A stretch of 64,000 nucleotides of DNA from Paguma larvata (taxonomy: Eukaryota; Chordata; Mammalia; Carnivora; Viverridae). Position numbers and translations under genes: made by a program. Positions 43,981 through 55,617 of the stretch are shown one piece after another (within the stretch, counting starts at the first letter, position 1; each line of letters starts with the position of its first letter). The stretch is taken from NCBI GenBank assembly GCA_030068075.1, contig CM057841.1, forward strand, positions 51,439,030 to 51,503,029. Direction: 5' to 3'. Below the pieces are notes generated by a model that did no database searches, was not told the origin of the DNA, and saw nothing but the letters and a program-made list of their open reading frames with translations.

Positions 43981-45430
43981 TTTTTTTACGAGCAGGTCTG
44001 AACGCATAGCAGATGACAAACAGAATACAAGCTTATGATGAAAAGGCAAACATTTACCTCTGCCTTCCAAATGGAGTCCCCCATTCTTCTCTCTCACCGA
44101 AGCAGTTAGGGGGAACCTGGGTCTGAAAACAGTAGGACCGTTTCTGATTCTTAATTATGCCCCTACCAGTCCACCCCACACAGAGGGGCCTGTTCTATTG
44201 GGAAACACCGTGATAAAATGTTCTTATTACGAGGTATACAATTTTTCCTCCTAATTTGGAAGCAGGTTTCCTTTCTTCTCCAACCTGAAATTCTTCTGAA
44301 TTTCAACTGAGAACCAAAGTGCTTGTCTTTTAAGACAAGTATTTTTCGAGATGGAAAATTAATAAAGCATCATTATGCGGGGAAAGTGGAAAAGGTTGAG
44401 GACACAGTGAAAATGTTCTAAGCTTAACAGTATTGAATGGGCGAGGAGGCACGGTGAGAACTTTCTAGCAATCTGAGCGTCATTATTTTAAGACTCTACT
44501 CAAAGTATTAATAGCTGAGAGATGTGACGAGAAATGTTTGCCTAGGCCTGTGAATGACAGGTTGGGGAAAACAAGAGAAAAGGAGACATTCATAGTTTCA
44601 CACAATTTTGGGGTCCTTTGGGAACGGGGTCCCAGTCCAGCCTCTTGTGGCATGTTATGCATGTGGAATTATTTCTGGGTCATTATTAAGTTCCTCTGTA
44701 CCTCCTTTTTACCCCATTCACTGGGCGTTTTTTCCCATATATTTTTCTGTTTTTTCAGTTTATTTCCACTTTTTAAGCTGTTCTCTCTTGACCTTGTCTT
44801 TCATTTCCTAAACTTTTGTTGGCCATTCCGGTCCGGCAGTCTGGCTGAAAATTTGGTAAGGGACCACTTTTGACTTGGCTCCTGAATTCCCCCCAAGCCT
44901 AGTTGACTGACGAGACTGGATGTGTTTTGGGCGCATTGGTGCCCCATCTTTGTAGCCTGGGTGCAGAGAGCTGGCTTAGAGGAGTAGTTGGTTCTGATGC
45001 TGCCCTCCACGGCTCTGTGCCATTGAAGCCTCTGGTGTGAATGAAGGATGAAGCATTCTTCAGATCACTCCCTCTTCCTTCTGTTTCCTTCCTGTTCTAG
45101 AGAGATAGCTGGTCATGTTTCTTAAGCTCAGTGGATCTGAGCTTTGGACATCTTGAGGTTTACATGTTGGAACACAGAAAAGTTTGTCAAGTTTTTAAGA
45201 ACTGAGTGTCAAAGAAGTGATCTTGACCTTGGTTGTAACCATGAAATTCATTGAATTGGCCTTGGATCTGCTTGTCCAATGAGGTTTCTGGTTAGGGAAC
45301 ATTTTTATAATCACATATATTTTGGCTTTCAGTATTTTAAAAATAAAATTTCATTGGGAAAAACTTTATTCGACTGTAGCACTAGGAATTTGGAATTAAT
45401 CTATTTGTCCATATATTTATAGCTTATCTA
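43981..45430. other. Unique intronic sequence
   Basis: No repeat family, exon or RNA gene is recognised. The 111-codon frame at 44538-44873 encodes a low-complexity Phe/Ser/Leu-rich run that is not protein-like. Confidence 0.5.
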
Positions 45431-45439
45431 AAATGATGC

Positions 45440-45620
45440 CCCGCCCCTCAAATCTCTATTCTGTATTATTGTCCCCCTTTTATAAAAATGATCGCCCAGC
45501 CTCTCATTATATTTACTATTTATCGTTTTACTTGCTTTTTTTGGTGTTTCATTTCTGTATGAAGGCTCCATGAAGAAATTTGTGTTTGCCTCTGAATTCC
45601 TGGAATAGTTGAGTGCAGGA
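45440..45620 (+). repeat. L2 fragment, sense
   Basis: gtatgaaggctccatgaaga and aaatttgtgtttgcctctga match the L2 landmark 'aagctccatgagggcaggga'. Confidence 0.6.
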
Positions 45621-47075
45621 AACAAAGCGTGTCTCCAGACGACCAGTGTACACACAGGCTGTCTGCCATGTATAGCTGCAAGAGGAGTAGACTTAGGCCC
45701 ATCTGCTTTGTTTCCTGGTGGGAAAACAGAACAGCTGAGTCACATTTGTACCCCTCAGCTTTCTTGAACTAGTATCTTTGGAAAGAGGAGGCCAAGTGGA
45801 AACCATGAAGGGCCGCATGGTGGGAAAGGACCCCTGGAGACAGGTGAGACCGCGCAGACTGTGCACAGTTCACTTAACTTCATTGCGCTTCCACTGGGGC
45901 CTCTGCAAAGTCAAGACAGCCACCTCTGCCCTGCCCAGCCTTCACTGGGGTCGACCTTCCCAAAGGAGATGATGGGAGAGTGGGTTTGGCGAACTGTGAC
46001 GCGTGGGTAGATTCAGTCGCAAGGGAGGTGTATTTTAATGGAGAAGGGAAATTTGTTAGGTTGTATAATAAATGTTTTGAATGTATTTGGAGACAAGTTT
46101 ATAAAGGAAAAGGCAAAATTCTGTGTTTGTTTGGGGGAGTATTCTGTATTACTTTCTTAGCAGAGACATAGCATATTCAATAATTGAATTAGGCAAAAAC
46201 TTCTCTTAGTTGGCAAGAAGACCATGTCTGAGTCTTCGAAATGAAGGCATGACCAGGAGATTTTGGTTTTTACATCTGTTCTTCCCACCACAAGCTGGGA
46301 GGGTAATTAGAGGGGAATTTGTGGACAGGTGAGAGAATAAAGATGCATGGTGAAGGAAGAGGGATAGGGGATAGACAAGAGACCAGGCTCAGTATTTTGG
46401 AAGGTCTTGGGCCTGACACAGTCTTGTCCTTTCCTCCACTGGTGCGGAAGTGACAAATTGTTCACATTTTGCTCCCTTACCTTGCTCCCAAAGAAACCAT
46501 GTTTGGAATAAGCCTTAAGCATGGCTTTTCAGAGTGGGGAATTAGCAGGGATTGTGAAAGTTTGCTGCCTTGAATTCTCTCCAGTTGTGGGGAGTTAGAA
46601 GGTAGCACATTCACCTGTGTGCTTTCGTTGGTCATGATGTCGTTGCCATGGACACGTTTGTCTGCCACCACCTCAACTCCTGGACAGGAATGGTGAGAGG
46701 GATGACGGGTAACTGGGGAAGGTACTGTCAGCTGGGAAGCAGGATAGTCATGCTACCTATAGGAAGAATATTTCTTTCACAGCTGCAGCAGTTGGCTTCC
46801 TGTCTGGAGGGGGCACAGATGTGAAAAGCCATTATTACTACCCGTGGACAGTGGACACACCCTCCAGCCTTTTTGTTCTTTCAAACCATCTCCTCTATCA
46901 ATGCAATGGTAGACTTATATAGTGACTGCATAGGTCAGGCTCATCAATTTTCATCTCTCTTCTTCTCACCTGAACCTTGGCCCTGTGAATTGGGAAGGTG
47001 GGGACACCCTTACAAATCACCTGCTTCCATACCTGGTTACTGTGCGGATGAGGAATATGCAGGGACTAGAGAAGA
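45621..47075. other. Unique intronic sequence
   Basis: No element is recognised. Confidence 0.5.
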
Positions 47076-47084
47076 ATTATTAAT

Positions 47085-47385
47085 TAATGACCTGTTTTGT
47101 TAAGGACACTGTGCTAAGTGCTGTAGGGTCAATGAAGCGGGAGCTCGAACCAGCCCTGCCTGCCAGGAGTTCTAATCTAGGAAGCAGGGAACTTACTTGC
47201 AAAAGAACTCTCTGGTGAGGAGGACAGGATAAATGACTTAAAAACTCTGAAAGTGTGAGACACAGACAGGGCTTTTTCAGTGAAGGGTTGGAAGATGAGG
47301 TGATATAAGGCTTTGAAGAAGTTGGGCCTAGAAGGATACCATTATAAAGAGATGGGAGGTAGGCAGACAATCAAAGAGAAAAAAT
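47085..47385 (-). repeat. L2 LINE relic, antisense
   Basis: gacactgtgctaagtgctgt, agccctgcctgccaggagtt, ctaatctaggaagcagg and ggctttgaagaagttgggcc follow the reversed L2 order. Confidence 0.75.
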
Positions 47386-47446
47386 TACATGTAACAACTA
47401 GGATGAGTTATTCTGTCCATGCATTCCAGCACTCGTTCATTATTCC

Positions 47447-47480
47447 ATGAATCCATCCGTCCATCCATCCGTCCATCCAT
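47447..47480. repeat. (CATC/CGTC)n tetranucleotide repeat
   Basis: About eight units mixing catc and cgtc (atccatccgtccatccatcc). Confidence 0.9.
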
Positions 47481-47895
47481 CGAATTGCTGGTATTTTAAG
47501 TTTCACCATTGCATTGAATGTGGCAACAGACAATTTTAGTAGAAACAAAATAGGTGGAATCTTTGTAGGGTCTAGAATATCAGGCTAAGGAGTTGGGAAT
47601 TTTTTTTGCTAGGAAATACATAAATTATAGGACGTTGAAGTGGTATGCCTGAGGGATTTCTCCAGCACCGTAGTCGGAGGGAAATGCTGTAAGCATCTAT
47701 CTAGTGAGGAGGCTCCAGTAAGACAATAACTGGAGAAAATGGGATCTATGGAAAGAGACACCTGATCGGATGTCGAGGCCAAAATAGAGGGTGCTGGAGA
47801 GGGCGACCCTGAAGCTTCGAGTCTGTGTGGCTGATCTAGGTGTGTGTCCGTGCTAAGAACATGATGTATAGAATTTTGAATTTAAAATAAAATTA

Positions 47896-48055
47896 GGGGC
47901 TCCTGATGGCTCAGTCCGTTAAGTGTCTGACTTTGGCTTAGGTCATGATCTCGCCGTCCGTGATTTGAAGCTGCGGGTCAGGCTCTGTCCTGTCAGCTGT
48001 CTTTCTCTGTCTCTTTCTCTCTTTCTCTCAAAAGTAAATAAACATTAAAAAAATA
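47896..48055 (+). mobile_element. CAN-SINE, sense, internally shortened
   Basis: ggggctcctgatggctcagt head, ctgactttggcttaggtcat and gatctcgccgtccgtgattt. The region between the 'gctctgtcctgtcagctg' text and the CT stretch lacks the usual 'cagagcctggagcctgcttc' piece. Confidence 0.88.
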
Positions 48056-48289
48056 AGGTTAAATTAAAATTAAAAAATAAAATAGATGGATCTTATTAAT
48101 GTGAATAAGAATTTTTCTTTTTAATACGGGTGACTTATTTGCATAGATTTCATTAAACAGCAGCTCTTGTAATTATTGTCAGGTATGACAATACTATAAT
48201 TCACTTCTCCCGTGTCTGTGGCAGATTCTCTTCTTGTGAGTGTGGTGATAACCTCTGTATCCTTCTCCTTTTATTTTAACTTTATTTTT

Positions 48290-48480
48290 ATTTTTAATTT
48301 TTTTAAGGTTTATTCATTTTTGAGGGGCAGAGTCAGAGTGAGAGGGAGACATAGAATTCAAAGCTGGCTCCAGGCTCTGAGTTGTCAGCACAGAGTGTGA
48401 CTCGGGGCTCAAACTCACAGAATGCGAGATCATGACCTGAGTCGAAGTCGGAAGTTTAACCGAGTAAACCATTCAGGCAC
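48290..48480 (-). mobile_element. CAN-SINE, antisense (tandem pair, left)
   Basis: gtttattcatttttgagggg start, 'gagttgtcagcacagagtgt', gagatcatgacctgagtc and accattcaggcac end. Confidence 0.9.
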
Positions 48481-48481
48481 T

Positions 48482-48666
48482 TTTATTTTATTTTAGTTTA
48501 GTTTATTATTTTAGTTTTTATTTGAGAGAGAAGGTGCAAGTGACTGAGGGGCAGAGAGAGAGAGAGAGAGACTAGGAGAGAGGGAAGCCGGGCTCGTGCT
48601 CACAAACCCTGAGATCATGACCTGAGTCGAAGTCAGAAGCTTACTAATAGAGCCACCCATGTGCCC
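48482..48666 (-). mobile_element. CAN-SINE, antisense (tandem pair, right)
   Basis: Begins where the preceding copy ends: T-rich tttatttgagagagaagg, GA run, gagatcatgacctgagtc and gagccacccatgtgccc. Part of the middle (gctccaggctctgagctg) is lost. Confidence 0.88.
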
Positions 48667-48669
48667 TCT

Positions 48670-49285
48670 CCAAATCTTTCTCAATAGAACACTGCATGGC
48701 AAAGATTACCAATAGTTTGAAACCCAGCCACCACCTCTGTGTCAAATAATTTGTTTGATTCTTGACGGAGACACTGAGACTAAGAATCTTAACATCTGGC
48801 AGTGGAGTGTCAATCCAAAATGAAGATGAGTAACTTTGGAAATGAGCTTGCCATTGAAAAATAAACTTTATTTTCTCTTCGCAGTCAACAGCACAAAGTA
48901 TTTTAATTGTTGAAATAACTAAACAAAACAACAATTAGAAAGGGGAAAGGAGAGAAGAATAAGGAAAAAAACCTGATAAAGTACCTTGCTGTTTTAGGGC
49001 TTCTGAGATTGGGGACACCACTAAATGTCGGCCCCATTTTGGTATTTACGTGGAAGAAATGGGATGCGGGACTAGAGTTTGCAGAGTTCGTCTGCAGGGA
49101 GACTGGGAAGCCGTCTAAACGTTCTGACCTTCTGAGTTTCAGTAAAAAAAAAAAAAAACAACAACAAACAAACTAGAATGCCATCCTCTTTCTGTATTAC
49201 TTCTGGTCAAAGATGGAGGAAGATTCTTGGGTAACTCTTGACATGCATGTAATTAATAGTTAGAGAGCCACTAATGAGTACCTGC
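48670..49285. other. Unique intronic sequence
   Basis: No element is recognised. A run of A followed by (CAA)n-like text lies at 49144-49175. Confidence 0.5.
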
Positions 49286-49289
49286 TGTA

Positions 49290-49440
49290 TTCATAGTCTT
49301 CACTCACCCTCGGAAGTATATTTTGGAGATGTGGTAATCGTCACCATTTTCTTAGATGAGTCAGGCAACACTGAGTGTTTAAGGAATATGTCCCAAGGTC
49401 GCACAGCTAAGGAATGGCAGAACAGGGTTTCAGACCCTTT
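49290..49440 (-). repeat. MIR, antisense
   Basis: tagatgagtcaggcaacact, aaggtcgcacagctaaggaa and tggcagaacagggtttcag in reversed MIR order. Confidence 0.75.
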
Positions 49441-49554
49441 CAGTCTTTGTTGTTATAAAAATGAGATAGTCATAGTAGTTGATAGTACCTTTCACTTCCA
49501 GCCATCGAAAATTGAATTTTTTATATGACCAAGTTTAAAATTTCTAGTATCTCT

Positions 49555-49690
49555 TGGAGGTAGGTTCCTTATTATCTTCATTTTGCCTTTGAGGAAACTG
49601 AGGCATAGAAGGATGAAGTGAATTTCCGGGGGTTATAGGGTTAACAAATGCAGGAATCGAGATTAATTCTACATCACCTACGCATAATGC
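49555..49690 (-). repeat. MIR, antisense
   Basis: gaggtaggttccttattatc, tttgaggaaactgaggcata and aaatgcaggaatcgagatt in reversed MIR order. Confidence 0.78.
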
Positions 49691-49717
49691 CTAATTCATA
49701 TTTATATCTTTTAACCA

Positions 49718-49941
49718 ATTTTTTTATTTAAAATATTTTTTTATTTTTGAGAGAGACTGAGAGAATGTGAGTGGGGGAGGGGCAGAGAGAGGCAGAGACA
49801 CTGAATCCGAAGCAGGACCTGGGTTCCAGGCTCCACGATGTCAGCACAGAGCCCAGTGTGGGGCTCAGACTTAAATGAGAGGAGAGATCATGACCTGAGC
49901 CAAAGTTGGACACTCAACAGATTAAGCCACCCAGGCACCCC
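49718..49941 (-). mobile_element. CAN-SINE, antisense
   Basis: tttttatttttgagagagac, 'gatgtcagcacagagcccag', gagatcatgacctgagcc and gccacccaggcacccc. Confidence 0.93.
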
Positions 49942-50209
49942 TATCACTTAACTATTCTGTGAACATTTTTCCATGTCATTAAAAGTTCTTAAAACACGAT
50001 GCTCTTAAGTACCCACATGGGTATTTTCTCTCCCCTAGACAGACCATGATACATTTATTTCTTCTCATTACTCACGTTATTGTTCCATTTTTAATTAATG
50101 CTTTGATGGCCCTTCTATATGTTATTACATAATTGATTACTTCAGTGCGATGGAATTTCAGAAAATGTTTGTTTGAAGGGTATACATTTAAACATGTTTT
50201 TAAATTATT

Positions 50210-50372
50210 TATTAATTGAGAGGTGATGAAAATGTCCAAAAACTGAGTGTGATTATGTTTGCTAACTCAGTGAATGTACTAAAAAACCAATGAATTGTAT
50301 CCTTCCCATGGGCAAATTGTATGGTATATGAATTCTCTCTCAGTAAAGAGGTAATTTTATTGGGGCGGGGGG
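50210..50372 (+). repeat. Old L1 3' end, sense
   Basis: gaggtgatgaaaatgtccaa, aactcagtgaatgtactaaa, gaattgtatccttcccatgg and gtatatgaattctctctcag match the 3' untranslated end of ancient mammalian L1 elements. Confidence 0.75.
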
Positions 50373-50614
50373 GAAGATCCTCAGAGAAGCGATTTCCGGA
50401 ATGGTGTATGGTATAGCCTCCTGAAATGTTATTACGGATACATGGCTGTGCCTCTTTTCTTCTCTCTAAAGTGAATCAGTGTTGATTGCGCATAGTCATC
50501 TTAACATAACATCATGGAAAAGCATTCATATGACTGGTGTGAGGATATCTTACACATGTTTTCTTTCGTTCTCATGGTGTTGGTTCATTCTCTTGTTGCT
50601 CTGTTCGTTAAGCC

Positions 50615-50715
50615 GTCTACCACGTATTCCTCAAATGTATTCAGTGTCATCACCGTGCTGGGTGCTGTGCCGGATGCTTGAGATACAGAGGGAGATGCAC
50701 GGAATTGTGGAAGCT
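50615..50715 (-). repeat. L2 fragment, antisense
   Basis: tgctgggtgctgtgccggat, then gagatacagagggagatgca and gtggaagctccctg, the reversed L2 3' region. Confidence 0.7.
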
Positions 50716-51122
50716 CCCTGTATCAAGTCCTATCTGCTGCATAACAGATGATCTCAAACATTACCCTCACAGTCAACGTTTGTCGTCACACAGAGTTTCT
50801 CTGGGTTGGCAACTGGGGACGGGGTGGGCTTTTTCTAAGTGGTTCTGGCACGGGTTCTCTCATGAGGTTGCCATCAAGATGGCATCTGAAGATTTGATTC
50901 GGGGCTGGAGGATCTGCCTCTCAGATGGTGCACCACATGGCTTTTGGCTGGAGGCCACAGGGTCCTCTGCTAGAAAGTCATTACAACATAGCACCGGATT
51001 CTTCCTCAGTAAGTGATCCAAGGCTGAGAGGGCCAGGTAGAAGCCACAGTGCTATTTACGCCCTGTCTCAGAAGTCACTCATTTTCACTTCTGCCACGTT
51101 GGTTTCCTTAGAAGTGGAGCTC
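50716..51122. repeat. Old mammalian interspersed repeat (family not named)
   Basis: tatctgctgcataacagatg, gggttggcaactggggac, ctcatgaggttgccatcaag, catggcttttggctggaggc, agggccaggtagaagccaca and gaagtcactcattttcactt follow the landmarks of a well-known old mammalian repeat that begins 'gctgcataacaaaccacccc'. I cannot name it safely. Confidence 0.55.
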
Positions 51123-51126
51123 CTCG

Positions 51127-51336
51127 GAGTGCTGGGGTGGAACGGTCGGTTGAGTGTTTGACTCTTGATTTCAGCTTAGGTCATGATCTTACGGTTGGTG
51201 AGATTGAATCTGGTGTCGGTCTCTGAACTGGCAGGGTAGGTTCTACTTGGGATTCTCTCTCTTTTCTGCCTCTTCCCCAAGCTTGCTCTCTCTCTCTCTC
51301 TCTCAAAAGATATAAACTTAAAAAAAAAAAAAAAAG
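51127..51336 (+). mobile_element. CAN-SINE, sense, diverged head
   Basis: gagtgctggggtggaacggt head, ttgatttcagcttaggtcat, a CT run, ctcaaaagatataaac and a poly-A tail of about 15. Confidence 0.87.
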
Positions 51337-52380
51337 TCCAGCCCTTCATCCAGACCACAATGAAGAGAGGGGAATTAGGCTCTACCTCTTGAAGGGAGAA
51401 TTGTCAAAGACTCTGTAGGCCTGTTTGAACACCACCATAATACCTAATCCAGGTCGTCAGTGGGATGAGGAGTCCGAAACAACATGGTGGAAGAGGTGGG
51501 CTTCAACTTGAATTCCGAAGCCTTGCCAGGAATTGGCAGAGGGAAGAGAAGCGAAGAAGGGCATTGCAGTCTTAGAGCGTCTGTGGGCAAAGGCTTCAGA
51601 CGGAAGGAGCAAAAGCCCATCCGACCGGGTGATGCTTCGGTTTGGTGCTATTGACCGAAGGGAGGAGTGCAGGAGGAGGAAGAGAGAAGACAAGATGCGT
51701 GTGTGTGTGTGGGTCCTGCTGAGCCGGAGGCACCTGTGGAGAAGCCACATGGAGCAGAGGGCTGGGAGGCTTGATGGAAGGGTGTGGACGAGGCTGCGAG
51801 CTGCTTCCCCGTTCACTGCGTCCCGTCCCCCTGTCCCTGGGGTCCCGGGGGAGGATTTTCCCTTATGAAGGGGAAGCAAGGCCCTTGTAAGATGGACTCT
51901 GCATCACCTCCTGTGGTGACAGGAGGAACTCCGCATTCTCATTTATTCTGGTGAGGGGTCCCTTCTGTCCCAGCCAGCAAGGGCACGTCAGGCCGCGGAC
52001 AGGGGGTGTTGTCTGATTTGTCCGGGTGGTCTGTGACCTGAGGATTTTCATTTGTTGGCCACCGGCTGTGACGGAACAGAGGCCGGGAACAGGCTTTTCA
52101 CGAGGTCTCTGCCTTTCTTCTAACGCACACTCTGAAAGCAGGTAAAAACGTGCGCTGAAACGCACACTCCTGCCAGATCGCCTTTCTGAGCCTGGGAGTC
52201 GTGTGCACACACGTGAATGATTCTGTTAGGAATACGCGTTGACTAGGGGTCAGGGGAGAGATTATCTTCATTCCAGACTGTTTTCTTTTATCTTAAAAAA
52301 AAAAAAAATCCGATGATTTTCTTCCCGCATTTGCTCTTGCAGGAAAATACCATTCTGAACAACAGTGATGTAAGGTTATT
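51337..52380. other. Unique intronic sequence with L2-like text
   Basis: Around 51480-51560 the text gaagaagggcattgcagtct is L2-like. Otherwise I recognise nothing. Confidence 0.45.
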
Positions 52381-52749
52381 TGATATAAAAAAAAAAAAGA
52401 CAAATTTTTAGGGTTCTGATTTTTGCATTAATAAAATCATATTCTATGTTCCCAGCCATGTTCTTCTGATTGACTTCAACTCGTATCAATGTTTTATTCC
52501 TCCTTGGAGCTAAGACTAAGCTTATTTTAATCGTCGGATCCTGTGATAAGCGAGGTGATGGCAAACCGCTTAAATTTGTGGGTGTACCGCTCTGACGACC
52601 GAAGCACTGTCTTTGATAACAACAGAGGAGATGAGCAAGATAGAAATAACATTTGAGTAATGCTTTGCCCTTCTGTCTCTGGATCCAGAAATAAATGCTC
52701 TTGAATTTATACATTCTTGGTCCTTTAGGACCCATAAAAACATACCCTT

Positions 52750-53230
52750 ACATATATATGAAATGGCAAGAAACTGCATATTTATTAAGAATCATGACCC
52801 TTAGGACTAGGCAAGTCAAATTAAATCTCATAAAAATTTGTTACGGAAAATGAATACATGGCCCTATTTTTTCTTTTAGGGTCTACTTATTAACTTTGTC
52901 ATGTTTAATATGTTGCAATTGCAAACAAAGGCTTAAGTGTATGGTTCATTCGTAATTAATTTATGTAATTGGGTTTTATAAATTTAGGTGTTTAGGAAGC
53001 TGTGCGTAACACACCCCATTTGCTGCGTGCTGCAGCCAATAAAAGTGTAATAGAAAGAAATATAGTTTGAAGCTCACTTCAATGGTAAATATAGATTAGT
53101 TGTAAATGATATCTTTGTAATGTTTATTTTAAATTTTGCAATGCTGCAGATTTTCTGAACATACCAATTAATGTTCTTATTTGAAATAATGTCTAGTTAA
53201 TTACTATAAATTCTAAGTGCTCTGTCTCTG
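52750..53230. other. Candidate conserved noncoding element, very AT-rich
   Basis: No repeats over about 480 bp. Contains attcgtaattaatttatgta, a near-palindrome gttgcaattgcaaac near 52913, gctgcagccaataaaagtgt (CCAAT next to a CDX/HOX-like site) and several further ATTA sites. This is one of the most enhancer-like stretches in the window by appearance. Confidence 0.45.
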
Positions 53231-53385
53231 ACAATTAAAAAATCTCTTACAGCTTTTGTGTATTTCCCTGTGAATTATATCAGCAGTACAGTGTCGGGGG
53301 ACGAAGAGCGAGAATAGAATGAGAAGGTTTAAAATGTGGGTCGTTTTGGCAGTTCCTGTTTTGAATGCTTGTTCTTTTGTGTCTG

Positions 53386-53428
53386 CACACACACAGGCAC
53401 AGACACACACACACACACGCATATGCAT
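53386..53428. repeat. (CA)n microsatellite
   Basis: cacacacacaggcacagac, then about nine CA units and gcatatgcatag. Confidence 0.9.
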
Positions 53429-53574
53429 AGTTGTGTGTAATTTCTATTTCATGCTAAACAGTGGATGAGTTGAGAAATCTGAAAGGTATTTTGAATTTTT
53501 AAAGTGGGTTATCAATTATACCATGAAAATCAGATACACGAGGATAAAACCAGTAAATTTAAAATAAGTCGTTA

Positions 53575-54130
53575 GTCACTGCGACGTGACTATGACATGA
53601 CCCAACTTGGCAACGAACCTTCTCCGGCAGCCGCAAAGAGACCAACGGGAGTGGTTTGATCAGGGATTTTAGCCGCCCGCCCCGGGTCCTTCATTCCCTT
53701 ACATAGGGAGGGCCCTTTTCTTTCCTCGGCCAGCTCAAAAAGACTGTGAGAAATCCAAGCCAATGCTCCTCGGCTCCAATCCAAGGCATTAAACGTTGTC
53801 AAGTCTGTTTTTGTGAATATGTTTAAACAGAACAAACTGTCTCTGGTCCAAAGTGAAACAGCTTGCCTCTCTGACCAGCCGCAAGCACGTGGAGCTGTTT
53901 GAACACTGCGTCGTATTCCTCTGAGAAATCGCCGGAGTCCCAGCATTCTTTGTAAACAGAATACCTTCCGTGCAGGGAGAGAGTACAGTGTTGCAGGGTC
54001 AATTGGGAGCCCCTTTTGTACATTCTCTTTTGTGCCTTATAGGTTAAAGGAGAATGTTTGATTTGCTTATGAAAGTATGGGCTTGGTGAGATTAAAAGAC
54101 GCCTTGAATAATCATGTGTAAACATAAATA
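53575..54130. other. Candidate conserved noncoding element with many CpG
   Basis: Repeat-free, richer in CpG than surrounding intron: cactgcgacgtgactatgac, cttctccggcagccgc and ttagccgcccgccccgg. Also cattaaacgttgtcaagtc, gtttaaacagaacaaactgt and ggtcaattgggagcccc. Slowly decaying CpG outside repeats suggests constraint or hypomethylation. Confidence 0.42.
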
Positions 54131-54374
54131 CTGTATGTGGAATAAGTGTTACGGATCACATTTATGATGAAATATGTATGTCTTTCCAAGGGTAAGACCT
54201 TCATAACTCATTTATAAGTTACATTCCTTACCTTACATGTAAGTTACAGAGTAGGGAATTTGCTTTGTTCTTTCTGAAGAATTGTCATACGGGGAAGGAA
54301 AAAAAAAAAAGGATAAACTTTTCTCAAACAGCAGAATGCCAATCAGGGATAGCTGGAAAAAAGTATTAGGGAAA

Positions 54375-54402
54375 AGCCAAAAAAAAAAAAAAAAGAAAAA
54401 AA
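54375..54402. repeat. Poly-A rich stretch
   Basis: A run of about 15 A, then g and eight more A, just upstream of a low-repeat interval. A second A run of 12 lies at 54299-54310. Confidence 0.8.
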
Positions 54403-54424
54403 GGTAGGTTCTGGTGATGATGGA

Positions 54425-54950
54425 GAAATGACGTGTGAGTGGAAGCGCTGGACATGAGCGTCATCTCTTCTGTCATGTTATGACAGAAATCATTACCAGT
54501 GTGATAGGTTTATTTGTAAAGACGTGCTTCAATATTCAAAGTCCATTTATTCTAGCATTCTTCATTTTGAGCCAGGCCGTGGATCAAGATGAAAGAAAAA
54601 TTAAATTGTATATTGAAAGAGCTGTTAATTGAGCTGCGCCGTGTTTAACGGGGAAGCATCGGCTCCAGGCAGTCAATACCGCCGCGGATTTTTAATGCAC
54701 TTCGTCATGAGACCGGCGGTTGGCTTGGGAGAATGCAAACAGGGCTAATGACAAAGCCCCGCAAGCTTCAGCTCTTGCTGCTGGTCTCTGCGGAAGGCAA
54801 ATGTGACCGTATCCGCAGAATCCTGTGCTCACGCATGTTCGTAACGGCATTAAATGCTGCGGCTTCTTGCCGGAGGATTAATGACACACCATTGAGTCAC
54901 CGAAACCTATTTTGCGAAGGAATCGTTTGGGGGCTTCTTTAAAGTTTTTA
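54425..54950. other. Candidate conserved noncoding element with CpG-rich core
   Basis: About 525 bp free of repeats. CpG-rich core near 54635-54720 (gagctgcgccgtgtttaacg, taccgccgcggatttttaat, catgagaccggcggttggc), plus gaatgcaaacagggctaatg, ggcattaaatgctgcggctt and gaggattaatgacacacca. The mix of CpG and ATTA motifs and the lack of transposon debris make it the strongest enhancer candidate in the window. Unverified. Confidence 0.48.
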
Positions 54951-55615
54951 ATGTAAGGCCTTCTATCATACTAGATTTTCTCCCTCTTTCTTAATCAATG
55001 TAAATTCAATTGCATTTCGGAGGGTGGCCATGTAGTATTTCATCATCTCTAATATCCGTTTAAAAATGTTAGGTCTACCCAGTTATAATTCTCAAAAGTA
55101 GCCTATCAGTAGCTTAATATGTTATCTCCATTCTCCGAGGCAGTGTTAATTTCCTTTTGTAGTTAATCTATCCTACTACCAAATTTAGTATATTTATAGT
55201 TAAAGATTCTGTTAAGAGCTAAGTGATTTAAGTACATCTGGGATAAAGTGGCCTTGGCTTTAACTATGGAGCAAATTTTCTTTATTTCATTCTCTTCACT
55301 GATAAATCCATAGTAACTGGAGGCACTTCTAGAATTGTGGGCAATTGGAGCCTCTAAAGTTTGATTAAAGATACTTCAGATACTCCTGCTGAGATGCCAG
55401 AGAACTGCAGGCCATTTATTCTTGGTTCTGATTCTGGCCGTGGCCCAGCTCCGTGGCACAAGATGGGTCACTCGGGCTCAATTCTATTGCTGCTAATCTC
55501 CCGTGAGTCCGGGGTGGGCACTACTTCTCAGCAAGGTGATGGCAGAACCGCCGGGTCTTCTCGTGGCCATTGCATAGGATTGGAAAGGGTCCATGGATGT
55601 TACTTTGAAGGGCGT
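54951..55615. other. Unique intronic sequence
   Basis: No element is recognised. Confidence 0.5.
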
Positions 55616-55617
55616 TT

